Shown: positions 1 to 8,215, numbered from the stretch's first letter. The stretch is DNA of 51,808 nt from Bradyrhizobium sp. RD5-C2 (GCF_019972155.1 NZ_BOVL01000019.1:51597-103404); one strand, 5' to 3'. Notes: a model not told the origin generated them from the letters alone. Numbers and translations: made by a program.

Positions 1-25
1 ATCTCCCCTGTCTCTGGAATCCTTG

Positions 26-47
26 ATCACCCGGTTTCGCGGGTGAT
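26..47. repeat. short palindromic repeat at the window edge
   Basis: Arms ATCACCCG (26-33) and CGGGTGAT (40-47) enclose a 6-nt loop. It resembles the end of a longer dispersed palindrome cut by the window edge. The first 103 bases otherwise hold no gene that I can support. Confidence 0.5.
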
Positions 48-103
48 GACAGTCATGCATGCGGCGGCTTCAGGCCCGGCGGCGGACGTGCTAGAGCCGG
101 GAC

Positions 104-1351
104 ATGAGTTCCCTTCCCTCCACGGTCGATGTCGCCATCATCGGCGCCGGCGCAGCCGGCCTCGGCGCCGCGCATGCGCTGAAGGGCACCGGCCTTTCCA
201 CCATCGTACTGGAAGCCCGCGACCGCCTCGGCGGCCGCGCCCATACGATCCAGGCCGCGCCCGACGTGGTGTTCGACGTCGGCTGCGGCTGGCTGCATTC
301 GGCCGACCAAAACAGCTTTGTCGGCATCGCCGAACAACTCGGCTTCGTGCTCAACAAGGACCTGCCGCCGTGGCGCGAGCGCGCCTACGGCAAGGCGTTC
401 CCGCAGGCCGATCGCGACGCGTTCATGCTTGCGCTCGACCAGTTCTACGATCGCATCGAGCAGGCCGCGCGCGGCGACAAGGATGGCTCAGCCGATCGCT
501 ATCTCGAGCCCGGCAACCGCTGGAACCCGATGATCGACGCGATCTCGACCTATGTGAATGGCTGCGAGCTCGACCAGCTCTCGATCCTCGACTTCGACGC
601 CTATGAGGACAGCAACGTCAATTGGCGCGTCAGGCGCGGCTATGGCGCGCTGGTCGCGGCCTATGGCGAGCAAGTATCGGTCGCGCGCAATTGCGAGGTC
701 CGGCTGATCGATCACGCGGGCCCGCGCCTCCGCATCGAGACCTCGCGAGGCGTGCTTGAGGCGGACAAGGTGATCGTCACCGTGCCGACCAGTCAGATCG
801 CCGACGAGGCGATCCGCTTTTCGCCTGCGCTGCCGGGCAAGCTCGATGCCGCGCGCGGCCTGCCGCTCGGCCTCGCCGACAAGGTGACGCTGGCGCTCGC
901 CGAGCCTGAGGCTCTGCCCAAGGAAGGCAATCTGCGTGGCGCCACCATGCGCACCGAGATGGGCACCTATCACATCCGCCCGTTCGGCCAGCCCTGCATC
1001 GAGGGCTTCTTCGGCGGCCGCTTTGCGCAACAGCTCGAAGACGCCGGCGACGGCGCCATTGCCGCCCACAGCATCGATGAGATCGTCTCCTTCCTCGGCA
1101 ACGATTTCCGCCGCAAGCTGAAGCCGCTCAACGAATCCCGCTGGGCGCACGACCCGTTCGCCCGCGGCTCCTACTCGCACGCATTGCCCGGCCACGCCGA
1201 CAAGCGCGCCGTGCTGGCCGCACCGATCGACAGCCGGCTGTTCTTCGCAGGCGAAGCCACTTCGCCGCATTTCTTCTCGACCGCGCATGGCGCGCGGGAC
1301 AGCGGAGAGCGGGCGGCGAAGGAAGTGTTGGCGGCTTTGCCGCGCAAATAG
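104..1351 (+). CDS. FAD-dependent flavin amine oxidase family protein
   Basis: Probable FAD-dependent amine oxidase or related oxidoreductase (PF01593-type fold) of 415 residues, a normal length. The N-terminus carries the dinucleotide-binding motif GAGAAG at residues 14-19, then a glutamate-bearing strand ending EARDRLGGRAHT (37-48), the usual second FAD-contact motif of monoamine oxidases. The C-terminus has FFAGEATSPHFFSTAHGA, matching the FAD-binding GE(A/H)T...HGA segment of this family. No signal peptide is visible, so it is probably cytoplasmic. The substrate cannot be deduced; primary or polyamine oxidation is only a family-level guess. The gene stands alone, convergent with the DCC protein gene, with a palindromic repeat between them. 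Confidence 0.85.
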   Translation: MSSLPSTVDVAIIGAGAAGLGAAHALKGTGLSTIVLEARDRLGGRAHTIQAAPDVVFDVGCGWLHSADQNSFVGIAEQLGFVLNKDLPPWRERAYGKAFPQADRDAFMLALDQFYDRIEQAARGDKDGSADRYLEPGNRWNPMIDAISTYVNGCELDQLSILDFDAYEDSNVNWRVRRGYGALVAAYGEQVSVARNCEVRLIDHAGPRLRIETSRGVLEADKVIVTVPTSQIADEAIRFSPALPGKLDAARGLPLGLADKVTLALAEPEALPKEGNLRGATMRTEMGTYHIRPFGQPCIEGFFGGRFAQQLEDAGDGAIAAHSIDEIVSFLGNDFRRKLKPLNESRWAHDPFARGSYSHALPGHADKRAVLAAPIDSRLFFAGEATSPHFFSTAHGARDSGERAAKEVLAALPRK

Positions 1352-1357
1352 CAGCAT

Positions 1358-1441
1358 CGTCATTGCGAGCGGAGCGAAGCAATCCATCGCGCCGCATTCG
1401 GATAGATGGATTGCTTCGTCGCTTTGCGCCTCGCAATGACG
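1358..1441. repeat. imperfect palindromic intergenic repeat (CGTCATTGCGAG type)
   Basis: Terminal arms CGTCATTGCGAG (1358-1369) and CTCGCAATGACG (1430-1441) are perfect reverse complements, and inner segments (AATCCAT / ATGGATT) also pair. It fills the gap between two convergent genes, so it could act as a bidirectional transcript end. It has the form of a dispersed repeat, but I see only this copy of the type here. Confidence 0.75.
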
Positions 1442-1448
1442 GCAGAAA

Positions 1449-1856
1449 CTACTCCAGCACCCTCGCCCGCATATCGGCATCCGGCACGAAGCACGTCTCA
1501 TACTTCCCGAAGATCTTGTAGCGGTTGCGGGCGATGAGGCCGTAGACCGCGTCGCGCAGCGGTTTTGGGACTGCGAACAGCGTGCCGGTCCAGCCCCAGC
1601 CGGGGAGATGGCTCAGCACCGTCAGCGCGGCGTCGGATTTCATCCAGGCGATGCCGTCATGGACCACGGCGTTGGTGTCGGGATCCTCGGGGTCGATGCC
1701 GAAGGTTTTTGCCAGCCGCGTGCCGTAATCGGACTGGATCGGCGTGAAGCGGAAGCGGCGCGCTGTGTCGCGCGCGATGACGAAGCGGACCCAACGCGAG
1801 CAGAAGATGCAGACGCCGTCGTAGAGGATCACGTCGTCGTCAGGCCACTTGCTCAT
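1449..1856 (-). CDS. DCC-family thiol-disulfide oxidoreductase (DUF393)
   Basis: Small 135-residue protein of the DCC/DUF393 family. It has the signature DVILYDGVCIFCSRW near the N-terminus with a CxxC pair (Cys16, Cys19), and the family's C-terminal RNRYKIFGK segment. Members are thioredoxin-like and presumed to act in thiol-disulfide chemistry; the partner is unknown. I chose the ATG at 1856 because the protein then begins MSKWPDDD just before the conserved strand; the longer reading from 1901 runs into a dispersed repeat. It is the last gene of a leftward set with the SDR-DoxX fusion and DUF2269 protein, separated from the SDR by a 49-bp repeat. Confidence 0.85.
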   Translation of the reverse strand: MSKWPDDDVILYDGVCIFCSRWVRFVIARDTARRFRFTPIQSDYGTRLAKTFGIDPEDPDTNAVVHDGIAWMKSDAALTVLSHLPGWGWTGTLFAVPKPLRDAVYGLIARNRYKIFGKYETCFVPDADMRARVLE

Positions 1857-1869
1857 CTTGATTTCCTTC

Positions 1870-1918
1870 GACGCGTTTTCTTCACGCGAACCGGTTCCCA
1901 CTTCGCTCGAAAACGCTA
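1870..1918. repeat. dispersed repeat, family E1 (copy 1)
   Basis: This segment is almost identical, in reverse orientation, to positions 22506-22553: about 45 of 48 bases match by my hand alignment. Core features are GACGCGTTTTCTTCACGCG, an ACCGG centre, and CGCTCGAAAACGCT. Its right edge supplies the TAG stop codon (1916-1918, read leftward) of the SDR-DoxX gene. RIME-like in style. Confidence 0.8.
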
Positions 1919-3244
1919 TCGGTTATCCAGCATCAAGAGCGCCACCAGCATCAGCACGATCGCAGGCCCGGTCTTTACCAGCGCGCCGAGCGGCTCGATC
2001 CAGAGATCGGGCGTCAGGATCGCCGATCCGGCCATGTAGCCGAGCGAGGCGATGATGCCTGCAACAAGACCGAACGCCGCGGTGCGACGGAAGGCGATCA
2101 GCACACCGATGCTCATGTCCGTCAGGCTGGTCAAGACCGTCACCGGCCCAACCAAGGCAGGCGGGAAATGATGCGCGCTCAGGATGCCGGCCGCAGCGTC
2201 GTAGGAGACGACCAGCGAGATGAAGCCGGACGCGACCCAGAACAGCACGAGGCTTGCGAAGATCAGCGCCTTGATCAGGAACAGCCGGGCAAACCATTTG
2301 TCCTGAATGGTCGCCGGCCGCCCGCCGACGGCTTGCGCGATGGTCTTCGGCACGATGCCGGTCGCTTCCATCCAGGCTGTGGGATCACCGGTGACGCCGC
2401 GGCGCAGTTCGGCGATCGCATTGGAGCGCAGCGGCGGCATCCACCCCAAGCGACTCGTGAGATCGCCGAGGCGGGCGCCGAGATCGATCAGGAACGGCGG
2501 CGTCGGAAGCCGAAAATGTTTTGCCGTGCCGAACGACCAGCGGAACTGGGCGATGACGCCGCCGAGCGAGATCGGCTGCGGCTGCATCAAATCCCATGTC
2601 ACCGATCGCACCGCCTCGTCGGCGACGTCGCGCGAAGCGAGCCAGGCGATGGTGGCGGCGATATCCTCGACCGCGACCGGCTGAAACGGCGTCGCCGCCT
2701 CGTCGGCCGGCAGATCGACCGGCAGCGCCGCCAGCGCGCGCAGCATGGCGCTGCCGCCATTGGCCGAAGGCGCGATGACAAAGCCCGGGCGCAGGATCGC
2801 ATGCGCGATCCCGGACGCCGCGATCAGCCGTTCGGCCTCGCGCTTGGTGGTGCTGAAGGCCGTGCGATCCTCACTAGCCGCGCCCGGAATCGAAATATGC
2901 ACGAGACGGATGGCGCGATGGCTGTCGCTGATCGCTTGCAGCAGCCGCGCCACGAAGTCGCGATGCACCGCGCTTGTGTCGCTGCCGGGACCATCCTGCA
3001 AAACACCGAGGCAATTGACGACGATGTCCGCCTCCTGCGTGCGAAGCAGCTGCGCCAGCGCCGCAGCATCCATCGACATCACGGGAAGCTCGAGGTCGGC
3101 CGCACTCATCTTCTGTGCTGGCGTGAAATGCCGCGCGATCCCGATCACGTGAAAGCCGCGCGCCCTCAGATCGTCGGTGACATAGCGACCGATCAGGCCC
3201 GACGCGCCGAGCACGAGGATATTGTGTGATGCATCGTCACTCAT
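1916..3244 (-). CDS. SDR-type NAD(P)-binding protein fused to a DoxX-like membrane domain
   Basis: A 442-residue two-part protein. Residues 1 to about 300 are an atypical (extended) SDR/NmrA-like Rossmann domain with the nucleotide motif GASGLIG at 13-19. Residues from about 312 to the end are four hydrophobic helices resembling DoxX-like membrane proteins. The architecture suggests a membrane-tethered oxidoreductase or redox sensor; the substrate is unknown. I chose the ATG at 3244 because an in-frame start at 3289 would overlap the end of the upstream gene, whose stop lies only 17 nt before 3244, implying one transcript. The downstream partner is the DCC thiol protein. The stop codon lies at the edge of a dispersed repeat. 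Confidence 0.82.
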   Translation of the reverse strand: MSDDASHNILVLGASGLIGRYVTDDLRARGFHVIGIARHFTPAQKMSAADLELPVMSMDAAALAQLLRTQEADIVVNCLGVLQDGPGSDTSAVHRDFVARLLQAISDSHRAIRLVHISIPGAASEDRTAFSTTKREAERLIAASGIAHAILRPGFVIAPSANGGSAMLRALAALPVDLPADEAATPFQPVAVEDIAATIAWLASRDVADEAVRSVTWDLMQPQPISLGGVIAQFRWSFGTAKHFRLPTPPFLIDLGARLGDLTSRLGWMPPLRSNAIAELRRGVTGDPTAWMEATGIVPKTIAQAVGGRPATIQDKWFARLFLIKALIFASLVLFWVASGFISLVVSYDAAAGILSAHHFPPALVGPVTVLTSLTDMSIGVLIAFRRTAAFGLVAGIIASLGYMAGSAILTPDLWIEPLGALVKTGPAIVLMLVALLMLDNR

Positions 3245-3250
3245 GGGAGC

Positions 3251-3264
3251 CGGATCATGCTCTA
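3251..3264. repeat. truncated dispersed repeat, family E2
   Basis: Read leftward this is TAGAGCATGATCCG, the end sequence of the E2 repeats at 12410 and 50161. It provides the TAG stop (3262-3264) of the DUF2269 gene and sits in the 17-nt spacer before the next start. Confidence 0.6.
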
Positions 3265-3729
3265 AAATGGTTTTGCGATCATCAGCCACAGGATGACCAT
3301 CACCGATCCGAAACCGGGAATCCCGAACAGAAACCAGCGGCGAAACAGCGCATCGTAACGCGGCGGCAGCGGAAGACCCTTGTCGACAGCCGCCTGCGCG
3401 AGGTCGCGCATCTCCATCTGCATGAAGATGACGGGAACCCAGAACGCGCCGGCCAACGCGTAGAGCGCCAGTGAAACCAGCAGCCAGCGCTCGGTCAGGC
3501 TCGTGGCCGACAGCATCATGAGCAGTCCGCCGCTCACCGGCTGCAGCAGCACGGCGCTCAACGTGAAGATCATGTCTGCGATCACGACGGTTGCCGCCGT
3601 GCGCGCGATGAAGGCCGCATCGCGCGTGCGATGCGCCGCCAGCATGAAGAAGGCGATGCCGGTCCCGGTGCCGAGGATCACAATGGCGCCGAGCACATGC
3701 AGGTATTTGATGAGGAAGTAGAGCGTCAT
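3262..3729 (-). CDS. DUF2269 family integral membrane protein
   Basis: Membrane protein of 155 residues beginning MTLYFLIKYLHVLGAIVILG, the typical DUF2269 start. About four transmembrane helices are visible, including segments near FIARTAATVVIADMIFTL and LLVSLALYALAGAFWVPVIF. The ATG at 3729 follows a purine-rich GAGCGGA and begins exactly at the family N-terminus; the longer open frame upstream has no homology-like character. First gene of the leftward DUF2269, SDR-DoxX, DCC unit. Its function is unknown; the neighbours suggest a role in membrane redox chemistry. Confidence 0.82.
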   Translation of the reverse strand: MTLYFLIKYLHVLGAIVILGTGTGIAFFMLAAHRTRDAAFIARTAATVVIADMIFTLSAVLLQPVSGGLLMMLSATSLTERWLLVSLALYALAGAFWVPVIFMQMEMRDLAQAAVDKGLPLPPRYDALFRRWFLFGIPGFGSVMVILWLMIAKPF

Positions 3730-4102
3730 TGCGGTCCGCTCGTGATCAGGCCGGTCTCGGCGCGTACAGATACCGCCGCTGCCATAGGCCGGACGCGCGC
3801 GGAAATCCACTGCGGCGGCGCAGAAGCAGAACGCGCGATGCACCCGCGTTGCGCCTGGATTCGCTCGCAAAATTCCTGCGACGAATCAGCGCCGAACGGC
3901 CTATTTCCGAGCTGCGGCATTGTCATACGGCGCTCGCGAGCCACGCTTTGCACAGGCCGGGATCGGCGATCGGTCCAGCGAACCCGACGAGTGTCCTCTT
4001 TCGGTACATGTTTTCATGACACTGATGCAAAAAATCCACACGTTAACCGATAATTAACGATGGACCTTGAAGGCGGCCCTCCGACTTGCTTTGATTACAA
4101 AC
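3730..4102. other. intergenic region, no supported gene
   Basis: This 373-bp divergent gap contains only short unconvincing open frames. It ends in AT-rich sequence (AACCGATAATTAACG around 4037-4051), a plausible place for the promoter of the acetyltransferase, but I cannot assign promoter elements with confidence. Confidence 0.5.
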
Positions 4103-4612
4103 ATGAGCACAACGCTAATCGAGGTCCGGCCGGCCAAAGCTGCAGACGCAGCCTCGGTGGCGTCTACCCATGACGAAGCCTGGCGCTCGGCGTATCAGGG
4201 AATCATCCCCGGCGCCGAACTCGAAAAGCTGATCAATCGCCGTGGCCCGCAGTGGTGGGACAGCGCCATCCGCAAGGGCAGCCGCGTCAGCGTGCTGGTG
4301 TTCGGCGACAGGATCGCAGGCTACGCCAATTACGGCCGCAACCGCGCCCGCAGCCTGCACTTCGAAGGCGAGATCTACGAGCTCTATCTGCGGCCCGAAT
4401 TCCAGGGCCTCGGCTTCGGCCGGCGCCTGTTCGCCGCAGCCCGCCGCGACCTCCTGCAGAGCGGTCTGAAGACCATGGTGATCTGGGCGCTCTCCGACAA
4501 CGAGCCGGCGACCGAGTTTTACCGGGCGCTGGGCGGCCGCATGGTGGCGCGCTCCTCGGAGCGGTTCGGGCCGAAGTCGCTCGACAAGGTCGCTTTCGCC
4601 TGGACTAACTGA
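4103..4612 (+). CDS. GNAT family N-acetyltransferase
   Basis: A 169-residue single-domain GNAT acetyltransferase. The acetyl-CoA motif appears as LYLRPEFQGLGFGRRLF (Q/RxxGxG/A type), followed by a helix and the late motif WALSDNEPATEFYRALGG. Acceptor unknown; small-molecule and ribosomal-protein acetylation are both possible. I chose the ATG at 4103 (MSTTLIEVRPAK), which begins at the first beta strand of the fold, over an in-frame ATG at 4067. It is monocistronic, upstream of ppa. Confidence 0.85.
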   Translation: MSTTLIEVRPAKAADAASVASTHDEAWRSAYQGIIPGAELEKLINRRGPQWWDSAIRKGSRVSVLVFGDRIAGYANYGRNRARSLHFEGEIYELYLRPEFQGLGFGRRLFAAARRDLLQSGLKTMVIWALSDNEPATEFYRALGGRMVARSSERFGPKSLDKVAFAWTN

Positions 4613-4776
4613 AAATCCTGCTTCTCTCGCAGCTGCAGCAAGGCTAAACAGCCTGAGCGTTTGCGCGCGACGGCCAGCCCGGCCCCACGGCCGGGCCTGA
4701 TGCTGTTTCGCGGCCTGGCGGCGCCAAGCAAAAAATCACATCGTTCTCAACTTCCAAAGGCCACGCGGAGCAATCC

Positions 4777-5307
4777 ATGCGTATCGACGCCATATCGATC
4801 GGAAAAAATCCGCCCCACGACGTCAACGTCATCATCGAGGTTGCCGTCGGCGGCGAGCCCATCAAGTACGAGATGGACAAGGAGGCCGGCACACTGGTGG
4901 TGGACCGCTTCCTCTACACGCCGATGCGCTATCCAGGCAATTACGGCTTCATCCCGCACACGCTGTCGGGCGACGGCGATCCCTGCGACGTGCTGATCGT
5001 CAACACCCGCGCGATCGTGCCGGGCGCCGTGATGAGCGTCCGCGTCGTCGGGGTGCTGCTGATGGAAGACGAGGCCGGCGGTGACGAGAAGATCATCGCG
5101 GTGCCGTCCTCGAAGCTGACCCAGCGCTACGACAAGGTGCAGAACTACGACGATCTGCCCGACATCACGCTGCAGCAGATCCAGCACTTCTTCGAGCACT
5201 ACAAGGATCTCGAGAAGGGCAAGTGGGTCAAAGTGCTGCGCTGGGGTGACGCCGAGGAAGCCCGCAAGCTGATCCTCGAAGGCATCGAGCGCGCGAAGAA
5301 GAAGTGA
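4777..5307 (+). CDS. ppa: inorganic pyrophosphatase
   Basis: Family I soluble inorganic pyrophosphatase of 176 residues, hydrolysing pyrophosphate to two phosphates to pull biosynthetic reactions forward. The family signature DGDPCD (residues 66-71) gives the metal-binding aspartates. RYPGNYGFIPHT and the late KWVKVLRWGD segment are also characteristic. Full length. The ATG follows GCGGAGCAATCC, a reasonable ribosome binding site. Convergent with folD across a palindromic repeat. Confidence 0.96.
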   Translation: MRIDAISIGKNPPHDVNVIIEVAVGGEPIKYEMDKEAGTLVVDRFLYTPMRYPGNYGFIPHTLSGDGDPCDVLIVNTRAIVPGAVMSVRVVGVLLMEDEAGGDEKIIAVPSSKLTQRYDKVQNYDDLPDITLQQIQHFFEHYKDLEKGKWVKVLRWGDAEEARKLILEGIERAKKK

Positions 5308-5315
5308 CGGTGTAG

Positions 5316-5400
5316 CCGTCATTCCGGGGCGATGCGTTAGCATCGAGCCCGGAATCTCGAGATTCCGGATTCGCGTCTTCGACGCGCTCCGGAATGACGG
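5316..5400. repeat. palindromic repeat, family E3 (GTCATTCCGG type)
   Basis: Arms CCGTCATTCCGG (5316-5327) and CCGGAATGACGG (5389-5400) are perfect reverse complements, with a further internal hairpin around TCTCGAGA. It lies between convergent ppa and folD. Related copies, sharing the CGTCATTCCGG / CCGGAATGACG ends, are at 17228-17328 and 46801-46918. Confidence 0.85.
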
Positions 5401-5404
5401 CGGA

Positions 5405-6289
5405 CTACACCGCCGGCGCCGGCAGGCCGGCAATCGCGCAGGCGGCGCGCAGCGTGTTGACCAATAGGCACGCCACCGTCATCTGCCCGACGCCGCCGGG
5501 CACCGGCGTGATTGCGCCGGCAACGCCAAGCGCTTCCTGGAATGCGACGTCGCCGACCAGCTTCGGCTTGCCGCCGGGCACCGGAATGCGGTTGATGCCG
5601 ACATCGATCACGGTCGCGCCCGGCTTCAGCCAGTCGCCACGCACCATCTCGGGCTTGCCGACCGCCGCATAGACCAGATCGGCCCGTGCGCAGAGTTTTG
5701 GCAGATCACGCGAGCGCGAATGCGCGATCGTCACCGTCGCGTTCTCGTTCAGCAGCAATTGCACCAGCGGACGGCCGACCAGATTGGAGCGGCCGATCAC
5801 GATCGCGTTCATGCCCTCGAGCGAGGGGTGCACGCTCTTGGTCAGGATGATGCAGCCGAGCGGCGTACAGGGCGACGGCGCGGCCAATCCGCCGGCAAGC
5901 CGGCCGGCATTGTTCGGGTGCAAGCCATCGACGTCCTTGGCCGGGTCGATCGCGTTGATAATGGTCTCGGTGTGCAGCGATTTCGGCAGCGGCAGCTGCA
6001 CCAGGATGCCGTGCACCTTCGGATCGCGGTTGAGCTGTGCGATCAGCGCCAGCAGATCGGCCTGCGACACGTCCTCCGGCAGCTTGTGCTCGAACGAGGC
6101 CATGCCGGCGGCCTGGGTCTGGGTGTGCTTGCTGCGGACATAGACCTCGCTCGCCGGATCATGGCCGACCAGCACGACGGCGAGCCCTGGCGTGAGCGCA
6201 TGGTCGCGCTTGACGCGGGCGACCTCGTCGGCGACGCGGGCGCGAAGCTCGGCGGCGATGGCTTTTCCGTCGATGATGCGGGCAGTCAT
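5405..6289 (-). CDS. folD: bifunctional methylenetetrahydrofolate dehydrogenase/cyclohydrolase
   Basis: FolD, 294 residues, interconverts 5,10-methylene- and 10-formyl-tetrahydrofolate in cytoplasmic one-carbon metabolism. The YVRSK segment supplies Tyr50 and Lys54 of the cyclohydrolase site. VQLPLPKSLH, the DVDGLHP motif and GRSNLVGRPL (NADP-binding loop) are all intact. The product, 10-formyl-THF, is the cofactor of PurH encoded at 45.2 kb. Its start lies one base after the stop of the DUF167 gene, so it is co-transcribed with yggT and DUF167. Confidence 0.96.
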   Translation of the reverse strand: MTARIIDGKAIAAELRARVADEVARVKRDHALTPGLAVVLVGHDPASEVYVRSKHTQTQAAGMASFEHKLPEDVSQADLLALIAQLNRDPKVHGILVQLPLPKSLHTETIINAIDPAKDVDGLHPNNAGRLAGGLAAPSPCTPLGCIILTKSVHPSLEGMNAIVIGRSNLVGRPLVQLLLNENATVTIAHSRSRDLPKLCARADLVYAAVGKPEMVRGDWLKPGATVIDVGINRIPVPGGKPKLVGDVAFQEALGVAGAITPVPGGVGQMTVACLLVNTLRAACAIAGLPAPAV

Positions 6290-6290
6290 G

Positions 6291-6614
6291 TCAGTCCCTT
6301 GTCTCCTGCTGGGTCAGCTTCCTCAACATTTCGCCAAGCGCTTTCGGGTCACCGTCGACCGCCACCTGCTTCAGCCGCGAGGTGGCGCCGGACAGCAGCT
6401 TCACCCTGGCCTTGGGCACGCCGAGCGCCTTGGCGAGCAGCTCGGTCACCGCGCGGTTGGCCTCACCGCCTTCTGCGATGGCGCGGACCCGAACCTTCAC
6501 CACCGAGCGGCCATTGGCCAGCGTCTCGATCCCGTCGATGTCGTCGCGGCCGCCGCGCGGCGTCACGCGCAACGCGATGCTGATGCCCCCGGTGGAATAG
6601 CGCCAAGGATCCAT
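6291..6614 (-). CDS. DUF167 (YggU) family protein
   Basis: A 107-residue DUF167 protein. The segment SIALRVTPRGGRDDIDG, the central EGGEANRAVTELLAKALGVPK and the following VKLLSGATSRLK are the family hallmarks. The biochemical function is unknown. It lies 16 nt after yggT and 1 nt before folD, a common arrangement in Rhizobiales that implies one transcript. Confidence 0.9.
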   Translation of the reverse strand: MDPWRYSTGGISIALRVTPRGGRDDIDGIETLANGRSVVKVRVRAIAEGGEANRAVTELLAKALGVPKARVKLLSGATSRLKQVAVDGDPKALGEMLRKLTQQETRD

Positions 6615-6630
6615 CAGCCCTCGCGCAGGA

Positions 6631-6921
6631 TCAGATCACGTTGGGATAGATGTAATAGGCGATCACCCGCTGGATGAACATGATGATCAGGATCACGATG
6701 ATCGGCGAGATATCGAGCCCGCCCAGACTCGGCATCACGTTGCGAATCGGCCGCAGCACCGGCTCGGTGATCCGGTACAGGAACTCGGCCACCGCGGAGA
6801 CGAACTGGTTGCGCGTGTTGACCACATTGAAAGCGACCAGCCAGGACAGGATGGCGGAGGCGATCAGGAGCCAGACATAGAGGTCGAGGACGATGATGAC
6901 GATGTCGAGAACAGCGCGCAT
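6631..6921 (-). CDS. YggT family membrane protein
   Basis: A 96-residue YggT protein with two hydrophobic helices: an N-terminal one (VLDIVIIVLDLYVWLLIASA) and a C-terminal one (DISPIIVILIIMFIQRVIAY). The conserved RITEPVLRPIRNVMP loop lies between them. I chose the ATG at 6921 (MRAVLDI), the family N-terminus; the open frame upstream to 7083 overlaps a dispersed repeat and looks non-coding. YggT proteins are linked to membrane or envelope functions, but the precise role is unknown. First gene of the yggT-DUF167-folD unit. Confidence 0.9.
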   Translation of the reverse strand: MRAVLDIVIIVLDLYVWLLIASAILSWLVAFNVVNTRNQFVSAVAEFLYRITEPVLRPIRNVMPSLGGLDISPIIVILIIMFIQRVIAYYIYPNVI

Positions 6922-6998
6922 ATGATGGGGGCTCGCGGGTGGGACGACCAAGTGAAGCGCAACGGGACCGGACTGGGCCGCCAGCGCGCTTCTCGTTT

Positions 6999-7068
6999 GA
7001 GCAGGATCTTTTCGGAAAGCCGCGACGCACTTTTTGCTGGCGCGGCCCGCCGGGTCCGGATCATGCTC
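6999..7068. repeat. dispersed repeat, family E2 (diverged copy)
   Basis: It begins GAGCAGGATC and ends GGATCATGCTC, the E2 termini, with the inner CGGAAAGCCGCGACGCACTTTT matching the E2 core. It lies upstream of yggT and carries about 20 extra bases relative to the compact copies, in the right half. Confidence 0.65.
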
Positions 7069-7143
7069 TAAATATCGGTTCATCCCCCCGCAAACAAGGG
7101 AAGTTCCCGGCGGGAAAGGCCGAAAACCGTTGTTTCAGCGTTC

Positions 7144-7172
7144 TTGACTTGGCCTTGGGCGGGACTGTAAAT
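7144..7172 (+). promoter_or_regulatory. possible sigma70-type promoter for tRNA-Ala
   Basis: TTGACT (7144-7149), a 17-nt spacer, then GTAAAT (7167-7172) lie about 47 nt upstream of the mature tRNA. The -10 match is weak. Assigned from consensus and position only. Confidence 0.35.
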
Positions 7173-7218
7173 GGCGCCCGACTGACGGCCGGGATACTCA
7201 GCAACACCCGGCCGCAAT

Positions 7219-7291
<73 letters not shown>

Positions 7292-7294
<3 letters not shown>

Positions 7295-7354
7295 CGCTTC
7301 GCCCTTCGGGCTACGCGTGGCGCAGCCGCGCAGAGCCCGAAGGCCGAAGCGTGG
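7292..7354. repeat. inverted repeat abutting the tRNA-Ala 3' end
   Basis: Two 21-nt arms (7292-7312 and 7334-7354) pair with one mismatch around a 21-nt loop. The left arm starts with the CCA of the tRNA. It may terminate the tRNA transcript and the convergent enoyl-CoA hydratase transcript, or be a dispersed palindrome that lodged at the tRNA end. Confidence 0.75.
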
Positions 7355-7405
7355 TGTCCGGCGAAGCCCAAAGGGCGAAGACGGACCTTAGCCCAACCCC
7401 TCTCC

Positions 7406-8215
7406 TCAAGTCCCGGTAAACCTCGGCGGGCGCTTCTCGACAAAACTCGCAACCCCCTCCCGGAAATCATTGCCCTTCAGCGCGATCTGCATCTCGCGGT
7501 TGGCGTCGATGGTGGCTTCGGCGAGCGACTGGAACGGCACGTCGTAGACCTGGCGCTTGATCACGGCGATCGCGCTCGGCGAGACGAAATCGGCGAGATC
7601 GCGGGCATAGGCATAGGTTTCCTCGCGCAGCTTCTCCGGCGAAGAGAGCCGGTTGACGAGGCCGATGCGCAGCGCCTCCGCAGCCGACACGCGCCGCGCC
7701 GACATCAACAGATCGAGCGCGTTGGCGTGGCCGACGATGCGCGGCAGCATCCAGCTGATGCCGTGTTCGGCGATCAGGCCGCGCCGCGCGAAGGCGGTGG
7801 TGAACACCGCGCTGTCGGCCGCGAAACGCAGATCGCAATACAGCGCGTGGACCAGGCCGATGCCGGCGGTGGCGCCGTTGAGCATCGCGATCACGGGCTT
7901 CTTGATCGCGGGGTAATAGGCGTAGCGCGTCTGCCAGTCGGCGCGGCGATTCATGTCGAACGGAATATTCTCGCCGCGCCTGACCTCGTTGGGATCGATC
8001 CCCTTCAGCGCTTCCATGTCGGCGCCGGCGCAGAAGCCGCGGCCCGCGCCGGTCAGCACGATGACGCGAACGTCGTCGTCGTTGGCCGCCGCCTCCATCG
8101 CGTGGCGCACGTCACGCTCCATGATCGCGGTCCACGCATTCATGCGGTCGGGGCGGTTGAGCGTGATGGTCGCGATCCTGTCGCTGACCTCATAGAGGAT
8201 GTGTTCGTAGCTCAC
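7406..8215 (-). CDS. enoyl-CoA hydratase/isomerase family protein
   Basis: A crotonase-fold protein of 269 residues that acts on acyl-CoA thioesters. The oxyanion-hole segment GRGFCAGADMEAL and the NGATAGIGLVHALYCDLRFA segment are typical. I chose a GTG start at 8215 (VSYEHILYEV) because AGGGAGA lies at proper spacing before it and homology-like sequence begins there; the open frame upstream to 8494 is not convincing. Of the two classical catalytic glutamates, the first position (PE in the usual motif) appears replaced in AFARRGLIAEHG, leaving the later Glu. Hydratase activity is therefore not certain and isomerase-like chemistry is possible. Confidence 0.88.
   Translation of the reverse strand: MSYEHILYEVSDRIATITLNRPDRMNAWTAIMERDVRHAMEAAANDDDVRVIVLTGAGRGFCAGADMEALKGIDPNEVRRGENIPFDMNRRADWQTRYAYYPAIKKPVIAMLNGATAGIGLVHALYCDLRFAADSAVFTTAFARRGLIAEHGISWMLPRIVGHANALDLLMSARRVSAAEALRIGLVNRLSSPEKLREETYAYARDLADFVSPSAIAVIKRQVYDVPFQSLAEATIDANREMQIALKGNDFREGVASFVEKRPPRFTGT

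Noticed and set aside
2168..3229. 353-codon open frame on the plus strand
   Set aside because: It lies wholly antisense to the SDR-DoxX gene, and its translation is Arg/Asp-rich with no motif; a shadow of GC-rich coding.
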